Source: Lindgomyces ingoldianus (lineage: Eukaryota > Ascomycota > Dothideomycetes > Pleosporales > Lindgomycetaceae). From it: a stretch of 64,000 bases of DNA. A model generated the notes under the pieces. The model made no database searches. It was not told the origin of the DNA and was given only the letters and a program-made list of their open reading frames with translations. The DNA is taken from NCBI RefSeq assembly GCF_010093535.1, contig NW_022985218.1, forward strand, positions 118,176 through 182,175, written 5' to 3'. This document shows, piece after piece, positions 22,977-35,928 of this stretch; position 1 is the stretch's first letter; every line of letters begins with the position of its first letter. The position numbers and the translations under genes were made by a program.

Positions 22977-25471
22977 ATGCGCTTTGGCAGCAACCTCCGC
23001 AAAAGCATCTACCCACCATGGAAGAACAACTACGTCGATTACGATAAGCTCAAGAAGCTGCTGAAGGAGAGCGATGGGTCACCCGTGGATGAGGACTATG
23101 ACGCCTGGACGGCCGATGATGAGAGTGCATTTGTCGACGAGCTGGTCAATGTTCAATTGGAAAAGGTTCACAAGTTCCAGACCGAAACCTCCCAAAAGCT
23201 ACGCGATCGGACGACAGCCTGCGAAAAAAAGCTCGAGCCATTGGCCGTCGGTCTGAAGCCAGAGAAGGCACATGAAGGAGAAGCTTCAAACTCCCAAGAA
23301 GAAGCCCCGTCGAAAGCGGAGATCAAGCCGGGAGAGAAGGAGAAGCTCTTGAAGGAGGTGCTGAGGGAGCTGGACCACATCACGAAGGAGATCAACGAGC
23401 TGGAAAGGTACAGCAGGATCAATTATACAGCCTTTTTCAAAGCTACGAAGAAGCATGACCGGAAGCGAGGCGATGCCTACAGACTTCGTCCTTTCCTTGA
23501 AACGCGGCTCACGGCCCTGCCACTCAACAAGGAGGACTACTCCCCACTACTATACCGGCTGTCTGCTATGTACTCATTCGTGCGGCAAAGCTTGGATGGG
23601 AAATCTCAGGAAGCATTGTCGTTTTCGGAGAGCCTGACGGGCGGGGAAAGCTTCAACTCATACAAATGTACTGAAACCCTCTTCGCTCAATGCCTATGTT
23701 AACCGACAGCAGTCTGGGTCCACCCCGAGAACCTCCTCGAAGTCAAGACCATCATTCTCCGCCGCCTTCCTGTCCTCGTATACAATCCCCAAACCTCTAA
23801 GATCGCCGAAGGCTCTCAGCGCGATCCTACAATTACATCCATATACTTCGACAACCCAAAGTTCCCTCTCTACACAGCCAAGGTCAATCATGCGCCGGAT
23901 GCAGTCTCGCTACGCCTTCGTTGGTACGGGCAGCTCGCAGACAAGCAGGAGATACTATTCGAGAAAAAGGTGATCAAGGACGGGGACGCCAGCGAAGAGG
24001 AGCGGTTCCCGATCAAGGAGAAATACGTGCTGCCATTCATGAAAGGAGAATACAAAATGGAGAAGAGTGTTCAGAAGCTGCAAAATCGAGCCGGTGGAGA
24101 TCATCATGAAGTGGGTGATTTTCAAAAAGCTGTCGATGACATCCAATCTTTCATTGAGGACAGGGAACTGCAGCCTGTCCTTAGAGCCAACTACACTCGC
24201 ACCGCCTTCCAAATACCTGGAGATGATCGGATCAGGATATCGCTCGATACGAACCTTGCATTAATTCGTGAAGATGCGCTTGACCTAGACAGACCCTGCC
24301 GAGACCCAGAAGATTGGCATAGGAAAGACATCGATGATGTTCAGATGGAATATCCTTTCAAGGGAATACGAAAGGGAGAGATTAACAGGTTTCCTTTTGC
24401 ACTTCTAGAGATCAAAATAAAGGGTATGAAGAAGTACGAGTGGATAGACGATCTTACGAACTCTCATCTTGTCAAAGATGCTCCACGCTTCTCAAAATTC
24501 GTTCACGGAGTCGCCATGCTCTTCGAAGATAATGTCAACAGCTTCCCATTCTGGCTGAGCGAAGTCGATACTGATATCAGGCAAGAACCCCATAAGGCCT
24601 TCGAGGAAGAGCAGGAAAAGAAAGCAAAGGCTGCAGAGGATGAATTTGCAGTCGGCAGTCTTTTTGGCGCTCGAGCAAGCCCCAGTTACCGCCCTTCTGT
24701 AGCATCTCCTGTTGGGTCACCTGCTGGAAAGTCCGTGACCAAAAGTAGCACTCCCGCAAGACCGTCACCACAGCTTGGTTCCACTGTAGGGAGCAAAGAG
24801 AATGGCAACGAGGAAGCCGATTCAGATGAGGACGGGGCACAAGCGACCATCTGGAAAGATTCGACGTTTTCCAAATCAACCGGTCTCCGCTCATTGTTCC
24901 CTTCGTTTTCATCATCGAAGTACGCGCGCGCACATCAACAACGCAAAGTCAAACTGCCCCCAGGGATTCATGACCCAGGAGTCTGGATCAAAGATCAAGG
25001 GCCCGTGCGCGTCGAAGCAAAAGTATGGCTTGCGAATCAACGTACTTTCATCAAATGGCAGCATGTCAGCGTCCTCCTAGCATCGCTGTCACTTGGTCTC
25101 TACAACGCGGCCGGTGAAACGAATAGCGTTGCAAGAACCCTCGCTATTGTTTACACACTCGTTGCAGCCTTTACATTGATCTGGGGTTGGGGCATGTACA
25201 TGTACCGCAACAAGCTTATTCGTGAGAGGAGCCCGAAGGATTTCGATAATCAGTTCGGTCCCATTGTGGTTTGTCTGGGGTTGATTGTAGCGCTGTGCTT
25301 AAATTTTGGCTTCAAGGTACGTAAACTCTACGGACACCGTGAAAGTCATTTGAGATTATTGTGCTTGTTGCTGATGGAACCCTATAGTACCGAGCCATCC
25401 TTAACGACCGAGTGGACAGGAATCACCCAGCGAATTCGACATTCATTGACGAACGGATTGAATTGCTGTGA
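22977..25471 (+). CDS. vtc4: Vacuolar transporter chaperone, VTC4-like polyphosphate polymerase
   Basis: Three exons (22977-23667, 23713-25316, 25388-25471), 792 residues. An SPX domain (about 1-190: MRFGSNLRKSIYPPWKNNY, YSRINYTAFFKATKKHD) senses inositol pyrophosphates. The VTC tunnel domain (about 230-500) has YFDN, SLRLRWYG (Arg298, Arg300), LFEKK (Glu314, Lys315/316), LLEIKIKG and SHLVKDAPRFSKFVHGVA. A Ser/Pro linker leads to a DUF202-like membrane region of three helices (about 690-775). The introns restore SYKFWVHPENLL and FGFKYRAILNDRV. The complex makes polyphosphate from ATP and moves it into the vacuole. VTC4 is favoured over the VTC2/3 subunits because the tunnel residues look intact and the linker (AEDEFAVGSLFG) is VTC4-like. 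Confidence 0.88.
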
Positions 25472-28396
25472 TGGGGGTCCGGAGGTAACGGGGCACGAGG
25501 GTGTGGGTCAGGAGAAGTTGCACGACGAGTACAACCACTGTTTCACGGCAATTTTTGGGCGTGCGAGGTTGGATATATGCACAGGCTGCGGACTTTGGAC
25601 TGTGCATTCGTCTGAATATGTTTAGTGTGTCCTTCGTTGTATTTAATTGTCTGGATATGGAGCGGTGCATCAATATACTATGAGTGGCAAGTACTAATAC
25701 AAATTGAGATTGCAGGGAACATTTTTCTGGTTAGAATCTTCACGAGACGCAATGTTTGGAGTTTCTAGGTCTTGGAGAGTAGCTATTTTGAGGGTGGGTG
25801 TCACGTTCCAGCTGTGGGTTCTATGGGCATTTGAGCTATAGTTCCGCACTCGGTACAATTGCAGACTCTTGCAAGATTAGACAAGATGACTCGGGCGTGC
25901 AATTTGTGGGATCTTGGCGCAGGTCCCTACATGTGCGAGAACCTGGGATATTGGGTTGCGCCTTGGATATCCTAGCTACAAAGTGCCCTTGAGGCATGAG
26001 GCCTGTTGCCTTGAGGGAGTTGGAGTGACGTTAAAGGCGGAGATGTCCTTATCATAAAGTGTAGAGCGTGTGCTAATCCTTGAGGATGAGGCTGTATTCG
26101 CCAGAGGGCATATTTATTCTGGATTGACTGGTAAATATTTTGAGACTCGAATTCGAAGAGTTGGAGTGGGAAGGTGCTAAATTTTTTTGGAGTCTCAGGT
26201 GACCACGAAATCAAGACATGTTCCTTAAGGAAGAGGCGAAGCAGCTTGGCAAAGGCGCAGCTCTAGGAAAACAATGCGTGGGAGGAATTAACCGTCCAGT
26301 AATCGGATGCTTAGAATATGATAGCCACATTATAACCTGGGAACCTCACTAGTATCGACATGAGCAAAGCCGCGTGCGGACGCGCAACTGTCTCAAGCCC
26401 AGTGACCATAGCGAACAACCCACTGGCGACAGGAGTGGGCCTTGTGCCAGCAGATTTGTGATGGTTCATGAGCTTGGTATCGAAAGACAGCAACTCCAAC
26501 CGTTGAGTCGCAGAAGCCTGGGAACTGGCCATCGGCAGGACAGAATCTTATGAAGGTACATGTGGTTGACGAGCAAAGATGCTCTGAAGTTGCAGCAGCT
26601 GACTAAAACCATGCCGCTTCCGCGGAACAAGGTCGGATCACCCTCGGAATGATTTTCGTTGTGCTTTTCGTCGCGTTGTTAGTCAACAAGGAGAATGCAG
26701 CGTTGTTCTTGTGCCCCACTACTCATGATGTATCATGCGGTAGGTCACTGACACTCACAGGATATGCAGCTAGCAGTGGTCACAGCGTGACCGTCCTGGG
26801 GACCCGACGGCCGCTTAAAAGTCTCTCGAAAGATCATCCTTACGCCGTCATAACTTGATTGATGCGGTAAACATCGTCCTCGGAAAAGCAAGCTAGCAAC
26901 AGATTGCAGGATGGAAACTGTGATCCCAATTTATGGATCGTAATGGATGCCAGCGGGTGTAAAACATCGCAATCAAAATGGAGGTCTCGAATGCCGGTTG
27001 TAAATTGCGTCTGTGGACACTCGCGATACGCTGATTGCTTGGAGAAATAGGGGCGCTCGTTTGGGATTTTTCGAGCATCCGGCCAGTTGGGCAAAAAAAG
27101 AATAAAATGGGTACGTACCGCCTGAGTGCATGCTGGCACATGGCACGGGGCACGACAGGGTCTGAATTAAGACAGAAATTTGTATCCTCTTGACACCTCT
27201 GTAAATGACCAATGAGTCTAACATATTAAATATTCTCTGTCCATTATGAAGGCCGTATTAGCTCGCGGAAGAACAGCAAAGCGTTGTTTAGGGATTTCGC
27301 TGCACTCGCTAGACAGCAGCTTCATAGATGCGATGTTGAGAACTCTTGTGTGCTGGTCGTACATGGCTGAATCGTTGCTGGCCAGGGGAGGGATCTACTA
27401 TGTGCAGTCGGCTGTGTGAAACAGCGCCAAGCGCTGCTAGTTGCCGCCGCCGAAGCCGCAAGACCCGTAATTCGACGTCGCGGCCAAACAACCGGTCTGA
27501 CAAGAAACACAGCCAAACACTCAACCACAGACACGCCATGTCAGGCAGGCTGAGAGGCCTCAAGCTACTGCCAATGGTGCTCCAGAAACGTCCTCCTTTT
27601 CCTTTTCCTTCTCCTTCGAACCCTGTCCACCCTTTCCATTTAGGGGTTACCCCCATCCTAGTTACAGCCGTAAAAGGTGCGGCTCTTGACAATTCATCAA
27701 AAAAGACGTTGCCTTATGGCCATATCCTGGGTGAAAGTCAGCATGGGTATTTCAATGTCCATCTGATGCTCCTTTGATTGGTGCTGCTCTCCCTAGATGC
27801 ACGCCATTCCCTCCGTCTGCTGGCCCTTGTGCATGAATCCGTTTCCCAAACAACGCGGGCCGCCGAGGCGGCGCTCCACGAATGCAACTTTTTCTCTACT
27901 ATTTGTACTCTAGTCCACTCTTCTTGCGTCACTCTGCTCATCAATGTGAATGTACCCAAAACCCTTGCATGCTCCCTCATTCATAAGGAACAGTTCTCCC
28001 CCAGATCATTACTCAAACCACTACCTCCTCTGAGTCCTCCCTGGTTCCCTCTGGATCTCGGTCCCATATTTTTTTTTGTCGCGGGTAACGAGTCTCGGAG
28101 AAATTCTGGTGACTGGTGACTGGTTCCGTGGAGGAGGACAGTTGAGAATCTCTGGCCCTTTCACGTGACCCCGCGCACTTTCCTCCCGCGCACCCATAAG
28201 ACACCGTGGTCGACGAACTTTTCCGCGTCACACCAAAACAATCATTCCTTTCTTCACTACATCTTCCACAACCGACCCTGTGTCCTTCTTTTGTGTCTTT
28301 CGGGTTACGGCCTGTCCAATCTTTACGACTCTCGTTTACCTTGTCAACACACTCTTTAGTGCTGTTTCCACTGCTGCTGCTATCCGGCCTCACAAC
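25472..28396. other. 2.9-kb intergenic region
   Basis: Many short overlapping open frames on both strands, none with domain signal or consistent splice sites. CACGTG at 28162-28167 lies 230 bp before the S41 peptidase start and may be part of its promoter. Confidence 0.5.
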
Positions 28397-30748
28397 ATGC
28401 GGTCGTCAGCACTTCTCGTTCTCACCGGCTTCATAGCTGCGGTAACCAATGCTACGCCGGTAGCTCCTGCCCTACCGCAAGCCCTCCCGCAGCTTAAGCG
28501 GCTTCACATCCGTCAAGACAACACAACCAACAGCACAGCTCCGTGTGCTCAGGTATCCCAGGCTATCTACAGCAATGGTGGACCCGCCTCTTCAATTCCC
28601 ACCGTCCCAGCCAAAATAGCGTACGAATGCATTCAGAGTGTTCCATTCAACGCCACTTCCGCCATGAAACTTCTGGACTCTCTGCCTCCCTATCTCGCCT
28701 GGCAGAGCACGCTCACCGTTCTGTCTAATCCGCCGGATGAATATGCCAAGAAGGTTCAACCACCAGTTGATATCCTAGGCGGAGTTGAGAAGCTTAAGGC
28801 TAGCATTGGCGCTGGCCAATTCAAGTCAGAATACGAGTTTGGTTGGGCTCTCTACACCTTAATCCAGTCGGCTCACGATGGTCACTTTACATACGTTCCT
28901 GATTCTGTTGGTTCAATTTTCAATTTCGGGCGGCCGGTACCTTTGGTCTCGGTTTCTGAAGACGGGAAGAAGTTGCCTGCTGTTTTCGCCTACTACGACG
29001 TCTTGGGCATGCAGTTCAAGAACATTTCTTATACTCCATCTCCAATCGTTCAAATTAACGGTCAGGATGTCAACGAATACCTCGAAGGGCTCAGCCAATA
29101 CGGCTCTCTCCAGGATCGCGATGCCTTGTATAATAACATGTTCTACGAGCTTGCCCAGATCAGTCTCGGATCATCTGGCAGCGGCACTGGAATGTTTACT
29201 GGAGGTGGTCGAGGACGATGGGTTTATCCTGGCCCAACGACAACCCTGAAATTTGCAAACGAAACTTCGTATACCATGGAGAATTACGCCCGGGTGCTGC
29301 AGAGCTTCCGAGGGATCAACACCGGCGAGGAGTTGGCAACCCAATGGTTCTACTATGGTTCTAATGCCGCCTCGACCCAGCTAGGGGAGTCCGCCTCTCC
29401 AGCAGCCCTTGCCGTCACCGCTCCTGGCTATCCCACTCCTGTCACCCCTGGACCAAGCAATCTAATCAATGGCTTTTATGTGGATGCTCCTGGCTATGAA
29501 GATGTTGCAGTTCTACAGGTACCGAACTTCGTGGGTGAAACGAGTGTAGAACGAGCTTTCCAGAAGACCACCCAAGATTTCCTGCCGAAAGCAGTTGCAG
29601 ACGGCAAGACCAAATTGATCATAGACGTTCAAGCCAACGGAGGAGGAACTATCCTTCAAGGCTATGACATGTTCAAACAACTATTCCCCTCAATTCTTCC
29701 TTATGGCGCCAACCGCTTCCGAGCGACCGAATATGTTGACCTCATTGGACAAGCTTTCAGTGCCTATGCTTCCAAATTCCCCCGCCAGTCGACCTACAAC
29801 CAGACTCTCATGTCGATCCAGGGTTCCTATTTCGACTACCACCAGGATTCCAATGAGAACTACGAGCGATTCACATCATGGGCCGATAAATTTGGTCCGA
29901 TTGAGCTGCTTGGAGGTATGCAGTATACCCAAACGATGGAGGTTCTCTTTCAAGCTATGTGCTAACATTTTCCAGACAAATTCACTAATATCGCACGTTG
30001 GAATCTTTCGGACGTTCTGATTACGTACAACTCAGGTGGCATCAACATTACCGGATACGGAATATACTCCAATGCCTCCAGCAACCCGCCGCCTTTCAAG
30101 GCTGAGAACATTGTTATCCTCACCGACGGCTATTGCGCATCAACCTGTACGATCTTCGCCGAGCTAATGAAACAGCAAGGTGGAGTGAAAACCATCGCTA
30201 TGGGAGGCCGAAGCAACAAGAACCCGATCCAGGCCATTGGTGGCGTCAAGGGTACGAACAACTACGCATGGAACTATATCCAAAACCTTGGTCAACAGGC
30301 AGTCGAAATTGCCCCCGAGGGTCAGGACGAGAAATACAACACCACATTCAAACCATTCTATGCTAATATACCATACAACCGTGCCGCTACCAATCCGGGA
30401 GCGAACGTGAGGGACGGGCTTCGCCAAAATGACACCTCCGGTGTTCCGTTGCAGTTCATCTATGAGGAGGCGGATTGCCGACTCTACTACACGCCTGAAA
30501 TGACAGTCGACGCTACAGCCATATGGAAGGCAGCAGCTGATGCGCAGTGGGGCGGAAAGGGCAATTGCGTCACGGGCGGGGGCTATGGTACCAAACGTGA
30601 GGCGCACGAGGTCACGACGAGCTTGAAGCCAAGGCGCGTCAGCCCAAGGGCTCAAGCCTCTTTGCTCCAGCAGTTCGAGGCTTTCGAAAAGAGTTTCGTT
30701 CTACAGACGGACTGCACGATGCACGGTGATGGATTCATGCATCCGTAA
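28397..30748 (+). CDS. Secreted S41-type (CPAF-like) serine peptidase
   Basis: Two exons, 28397-29915 and 29976-30748 (763 residues). The intron (GTATGC...GCTAAC...CCAG) joins IELLG to DKFTNIARWNL. The signal peptide is residues 1-20 (MRSSALLVLTGFIAAVTNA) and LKR at 33-35 may be a processing site. A His in SAHDGHFTYVPD and Ser562 in ILTDGYCASTCTIF fit the S41 tail-protease and CPAF-like arrangement; Asp/Glu partners are not assigned with confidence. IIDVQANGGG is the typical strand before the active site. Several N-glycosylation sites occur. Long fungal proteins of this kind are secreted or cell-surface; the substrate is unknown. Confidence 0.85.
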
Positions 30749-32276
30749 AGAGAAAGGGTGTTCCTACGGCAGCTCGCTTTCCGAGAAAGCCAGCGTACAC
30801 TTAACGATTAATATCACCGAAGGACGAATGCCGGATACAGGTGGAGGCATGTAATATCTTAGTTTGTCATAGAACAGGCCGGGTGGCACAAAAACGTGCA
30901 GGCTAAAAGCCGGAGAGGTCGACCTCTTTATGACCATAATTCTCAATGACGAAAATACGGACCATATCAATGAATTCAAGAGGATATTTCCACCCTCAAA
31001 GTTTGTCTTTTTTCGTTGTCAACCGTGAAATGGATGTAGAAAGAAACCGGAGCTTGCTCGCTTGAAGAGAATGACGTCTCAAAACCCGAGCCATCCGGGC
31101 GACAATCACACCCAGCCCTACGAAAGCCCTGCAAGATATGGAGGGTACCAACGTGATCATCCTTCGAAAAGTGACCCAGCGCATCAAAAGAGGAAGATGC
31201 CGCGAATATCAAGATCATGAAAGACATTGCTGACCTCTTAGACTGCAATGCATTCTCTGCCAACACGGCCCGGAGTCAGGCGTTGAATCAAGAATTATTG
31301 CCATGCTTCCTTTTGGGATCCACGTGTGGGCCTTAGTGCTCCCAAAATAGAACCCGAAGAAAACCTGGGTGTCGGGTGGCTTGAAGCACTGCAACCCCAC
31401 AACCGCGGTTATATAAGGCCTACAGGTTCTGTACCAACCAAATTCGACAGTATGCTACCCATACGACATCAGCACTGGTGGCCTCCTAGCTTCGCAAGGT
31501 CTGAGGTTGTTAGTGAGGCTGGAGGATCACGAAAGTCCGGCTCTCTCGGAGAAACCTTGGGCGACGGAAAGGGCTGAGGGGTGGCGTGTGGAGAAAAGGA
31601 GATATTGGCGCGCTCGCTTTGGACGCTTTTGACTTCGCTCTGCACAGACAAATTTCGGTTTACGGACGCCCTTCTCGTCGCTTTGACCAATTACGAGGAT
31701 GTCTGGAGCCCTTCAAGTCATCTTTCATTGCCTATTAGCTTGATTAGGTGTGTTGGCTGAGTCTCTCCACGCCCGAGCGCGTTTGTTCCAGGGAGTCCCT
31801 TTTGCTGTTGTTTCTTAGTGCTGAACAACGCAGCCTACCTTCGGCAAGCCTCTCAGCTCGCAGATCATTTTCTGTGTCTGCGAAGGTTCGATGGCGTCTG
31901 CCGGGGAGACCTATTCTCGTTGTGGGTGTCGTTTAACAATCCCTATGATGCAGGTACAGTACGGACCGCACTCGCGAAGCTTTCCTACTTAATACTGACC
32001 ATGCCTCCCCGTTGGTGTTTCTGCCTCTGTCCACACCGAGTTTTGCGTCACCTTCATTTGCATCTCTTCAGGTCGAAGACCACGTGACTCGGCCTTCTTT
32101 TTCGAGTGGTACCTAGGGCGTAACTTTTCAGTCTTACATCTAGTATCTTATAGTTCATATTCGATCAACCTTCCGAGGTCGCTCTTCCACTCAATCCTAC
32201 ATAATCTCCCCTTCCCCTGCCTTCCTTTCGTCATTGCCAGAAGACCAGAAGTCTCTCCATCGTTCGAGACTCCACC
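30749..32276. other. Intergenic region with CACGTG sites
   Basis: No supported gene. CACGTG occurs at 31321-31326 and 32081-32086; the second is 190 bp before the oxidase start. The last 150 bp are CT-rich (TCCCCTTCCCCTGCC), typical of a fungal core promoter and leader. Confidence 0.5.
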
Positions 32277-34117
32277 ATGAAGTCCTCATGCGGATCCAGT
32301 CTCCTGCTAGCCAGTATTTTGTCACTTGGCCTGGTCAGTGCCAACCCATTGGTTCCTCGTGCCCTCAAGGTGTCAACGGATGGCAGCTGTGGAGGAACGA
32401 CTACGTGCCAGGGCTCTACGTTCGGGAATTGTTGCTCGCAGTATGGGTGGTGTGGTTCATCAAGTGCCTGTCAGTACTCCCCTTTATTTTAGCGCATAAT
32501 ACTAATACCATGTCTAGACTGCGGAACCGGGTGCCAACCGGCCTTCGGGACTTGCTCGGGAAGTCCATCAACTGTGAAGCCTACGTCAACTCTCAAGCCA
32601 ACTTCTACTGCAAAATCTACCTCCACTGGCTCCGCTACCCCAACAGCCACAAGCTTGACCGACTGCTTGAATAGCAAGAATATCCCTATTTCCTTGATTA
32701 CGTCTCCGGATTATGCAAGCCTCGCTGAACCATTCAATACTCGCCTTCCATACAAGCCTGTCGTCATCGTTCTTCCCATTACTGCCCAGCATGTTCAGGA
32801 TGCTGTCATCTGTGCATCAAAGGCTGGTGTCAAGGTCCAGGCCAAGAGCGGTGGTCACTCTTACGCATCGTACAGCTCAGGTGGAAAAGATGGCAGCATG
32901 ATGATCGACCTCCAGCCAATGCAAGGCGTCAAGCTCGACACTACGACTGGCATCGTCACCGTAGGTGGTGGTGTCCGCCTCGGAAATTTGGCAAAAGGCA
33001 TCTACGACCAAGGAAAGCGAGCTCTTCCCCATGGAACTTGTCCTGGCGTTGGTATCGGCGGACACTCAACCCACGGAGGTTACGGCCATACTAGCCGCAA
33101 TTGGGGTATGCCTAATTCTTTGCGTGAATCTCCAAATATCCTTACTGACTTGATACAGGTTTGGCTCTGGATACTATTGTGGCGGCTGATGTTGTCCTCG
33201 CCAACGGTACGCTAGTGAAGTGTTCCAAGACGCAGTATCCCGATATCTTTTGGGCTATTCGTGGAGCTGCTGACTCTTTTGGGGTCATCGTCAATTTCTA
33301 CATGCAGACAAATGTAGCACCAACCGCTATCACATACTTCGCCTTCAGCTGGAGTAACATGTTTGGCTCCAAGCAGACCTTCACAAATACGTTCCTACAC
33401 ATCCAGGACTTTGGCAAGAACGCCTCCGTAATCGATAGTCGCATTTCATTTGGTATCTACATGGATGGGTCTACATATAACCTTGGGGGCACATTCTTTG
33501 GCACTGTCGATGAATTCAACTCCAAAATCAAGCCCGAGCTCCTTCGCAGCCTTCCAGCACCCACTACCACCACGGTTAAATCACTAGGCTGGATCGACTA
33601 TCTTGTTCTGCTCTCAGACAAGACAACCATTGAGGAGCCCTTGACTGGCTACGACGAGCACGACAATTTCTTTGCCAAATCGATCACTGTTCCTGAGGCT
33701 TCAGGTGGACTCACTGCCACCACCCTCAATGCCTTCTACGACCAAGTCAAGACCGCAGGATCCGTCTCTTGGTTTGTCATCATCAATCTTTATGGTGGTC
33801 CAAAATCGTCCATCAACGACCCATCCAAGGACACTAACTTCGCGGCCTACAACGACCGCGACTCCCTCTGGGTGTTGCAGAACTATGGTGAAACCGCTGC
33901 CAGCATCCCGTTCATCAATGGTATCAATAATGCCATCACCAAGGCACAGCCTAACACCAACTTCGGCGCGTATCTGAACTACGTGGACCCTAGTTTGGAC
34001 GCTGCGACGGCGCACAAGGTCTATTATGGAGATGCTTTATATGCCAGGTTGCTGGCATTGAAGAAGACTGTGGATCCTACCAGCGTTTTCTGGAATCCTC
34101 AAGCTATCGGTGCTTAG
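32277..34117 (+). CDS. CBM18-linked FAD oxidase (AA7, BBE type)
   Basis: Three exons (32277-32469, 32518-33105, 33159-34117), 579 residues. After a signal peptide (1-22) comes a hevein-type chitin-binding CBM18 at 37-77 (SCGGTTTCQGSTFGNCCSQY, GWCGSSSAYC), a Ser/Thr/Pro/Lys linker (78-112), and an FAD-binding oxidase. SGGHSY (His178) and GTCPGVGIGGH (Cys239) are the two attachment residues of bicovalent flavin. The end, YVDPSLD...YYG...DPTSVFWNPQAIG, is the berberine-bridge motif. AA7 enzymes oxidise the C1 of oligosaccharides and make H2O2. The chitin-binding module suggests chito-oligosaccharides as substrate, which is inference. Both introns restore motifs (CGSSSAYCGTGC, RNWGLALDT). Confidence 0.9.
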
Positions 34118-34881
34118 CGGAGAAACGCGAAATGGGCAGATGGTTGGGTGGAACGTATATGCATTATATCTGGCGCCTTACATATGGGAGCATTTTGGAT
34201 GGAAATTGGGATTATCTTACATGTATTGTCTAATTCATTTCTTTCATTTGAAAGGGCTTGGTAGGCAAGTCCTGTGGTGCCTAATACTTGGCTTCACGAA
34301 GGGATATGAGGATATTTGGCACGGAAGATTATTGGCGCATAAATTCTGTGGCTTAGTTGAGACATTACTCCATACCTCGTGGATACAAATCAAGATGTGC
34401 ATCTCAATCCTCTTGGTTTCCTAAATATGGTTAGCATGACTCGATATGAGAACTCCCTTCTCTGCTTATCTACTAGGGACAATTTCATCACATTAAGACT
34501 CACGCATCATAAACATTCAAATCGTATATATATATTTGATTTCTTTGGGCTCACGTACTATAGTAGCAATCCTTGAAAAATGTCTCGTTCTAACAATCAT
34601 TCAGGGACAACCTCGCCTCACTGATGCTCACTCAATATGCCAATACGAACCCACACGGCTATCCTAACCGCGCTAACTCCTTTCTTTAAAACCAGCAAGA
34701 CCCATTAATAGATATACCTGCTCTCATGACCCTCCCAAGATAAGATTTCCTCACTAACGCCAACCCATCACATAGCCCTAAATGCAAACGCACATTCTCT
34801 TATTCTTAGCTCCCTCACCTAACCCAGGAAGTCCCACAAACATGTATTCTCACTCCCACAACCTTCCTAGCACTATCGCGG
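34118..34881. other. Intergenic, no gene seen
   Basis: Converging 3' regions of the oxidase and the 2EXR gene; AT-leaning, no supported feature. Confidence 0.5.
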
Positions 34882-35928
34882 CTACTCGTCTAACCTAAGT
34901 TCTACCTCCACAACTCTAATCTCCTTCTTCTCCTCAACCCCTTCCTCGCTATGATCCTCGTCCTCGTCATCATCCGTCTCCTCCCCCTTATATTTCTCCA
35001 ACCTCCCCTGGATTGCCTCTCTAATAGCACCCACCTTAATCTTGCCCTTCCTTACCGCCCGTTTTACCTGTCGCTCACTCCACCAGTCCACCATCGCGAT
35101 ATACAACACCTCGAGGTTCTTAAACCACCGGAGATGATACGTGAACATCTTATATTCATCGTGACCCGAATATGTTAGCACAACCCGCCGCAAACGCTTG
35201 AGGTGCTGGAAAGGCATCAATCCCTCCATCGCACGCAGCCGGAAAGTTTCGGTGAAATCCGTGCTCGGGGCTATGGATTTCTCGAAACTACTAGTAGGTT
35301 CTGGGCCGAGGAATCGTGAGGATAAGAAGACGATATCGTAGGCAAAGTTAAAGTAGAAGAAAGTTTTGTTGAGAGGGGGTGTATGGAGCGAGATTATTTC
35401 GCCGCCGTGGAAAGCCATAATTGCCACTCGGGAGACGTGGGTTGTGTGGAAAAGCGCGGGGAGGGGCGGAATATATCGGATTCGGACGTTCTGGCTTTTG
35501 TGGGAGAGTTTTTGGTAGTTGTAGATTTCTAGGAAGTGGGTTCGTGGGGGCGGAGCGGCGAGGGTGAAGATCTTAGTTTGGAGGTTCGGCGGCAGTTTGG
35601 AGAAGAGAGAGAAGGATTTGAGGTTTGAGCCAGTGCTGTAGAGGAATGTGTGCAGTTTGGCCATTGGTTTGGTGTTATTGACAAAAGTTTTATTTAGTAT
35701 GTAGTGAGAATTGGTAGACACGAGTTGGGACCGTATTGAGTGGATGGAGTGAGACCTTTTGTGTTTTTTGTGCGGAGGTGAGGCAACCCCTGAATCGGGA
35801 CGCCCCATTTCATAGAGCAGAAGTTGGTGTGCTGGGTTTTGAGAAGGTATTGAAAAAAGCTTGAGGAATCGAAGTAATAAAGAGCTAAGGAGTAACCACG
35901 TGCGGTTCAAGCACTTAGGCACCAACAC
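34882..35928 (-). CDS. 2EXR-domain protein
   Basis: Single exon of 348 residues as drawn. LFSKLPPNLQTKIFTLAA (about 107-124) followed by PPPRTHFLEI is the opening of the fungal 2EXR domain, an F-box-like segment. FHTTHVSRVAIMAF matches the later HVxRxSR part of the domain. The C-terminus is acidic (ETDDDEDEDHSEEGVEEKKE). The true start may be the Met of MGRPDSGVASPPHKKHKR (residue 41) or MAKLHTF (residue 89), since the first 40 residues are hydrophobic and atypical. 2EXR proteins are numerous in Pezizomycotina and have no assigned biochemical role. Confidence 0.75.
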   Translation of the reverse strand: MLVPKCLNRTWLLLSSLLLRFLKLFSIPSQNPAHQLLLYEMGRPDSGVASPPHKKHKRSHSIHSIRSQLVSTNSHYILNKTFVNNTKPMAKLHTFLYSTGSNLKSFSLFSKLPPNLQTKIFTLAAPPPRTHFLEIYNYQKLSHKSQNVRIRYIPPLPALFHTTHVSRVAIMAFHGGEIISLHTPPLNKTFFYFNFAYDIVFLSSRFLGPEPTSSFEKSIAPSTDFTETFRLRAMEGLMPFQHLKRLRRVVLTYSGHDEYKMFTYHLRWFKNLEVLYIAMVDWWSERQVKRAVRKGKIKVGAIREAIQGRLEKYKGEETDDDEDEDHSEEGVEEKKEIRVVEVELRLDE

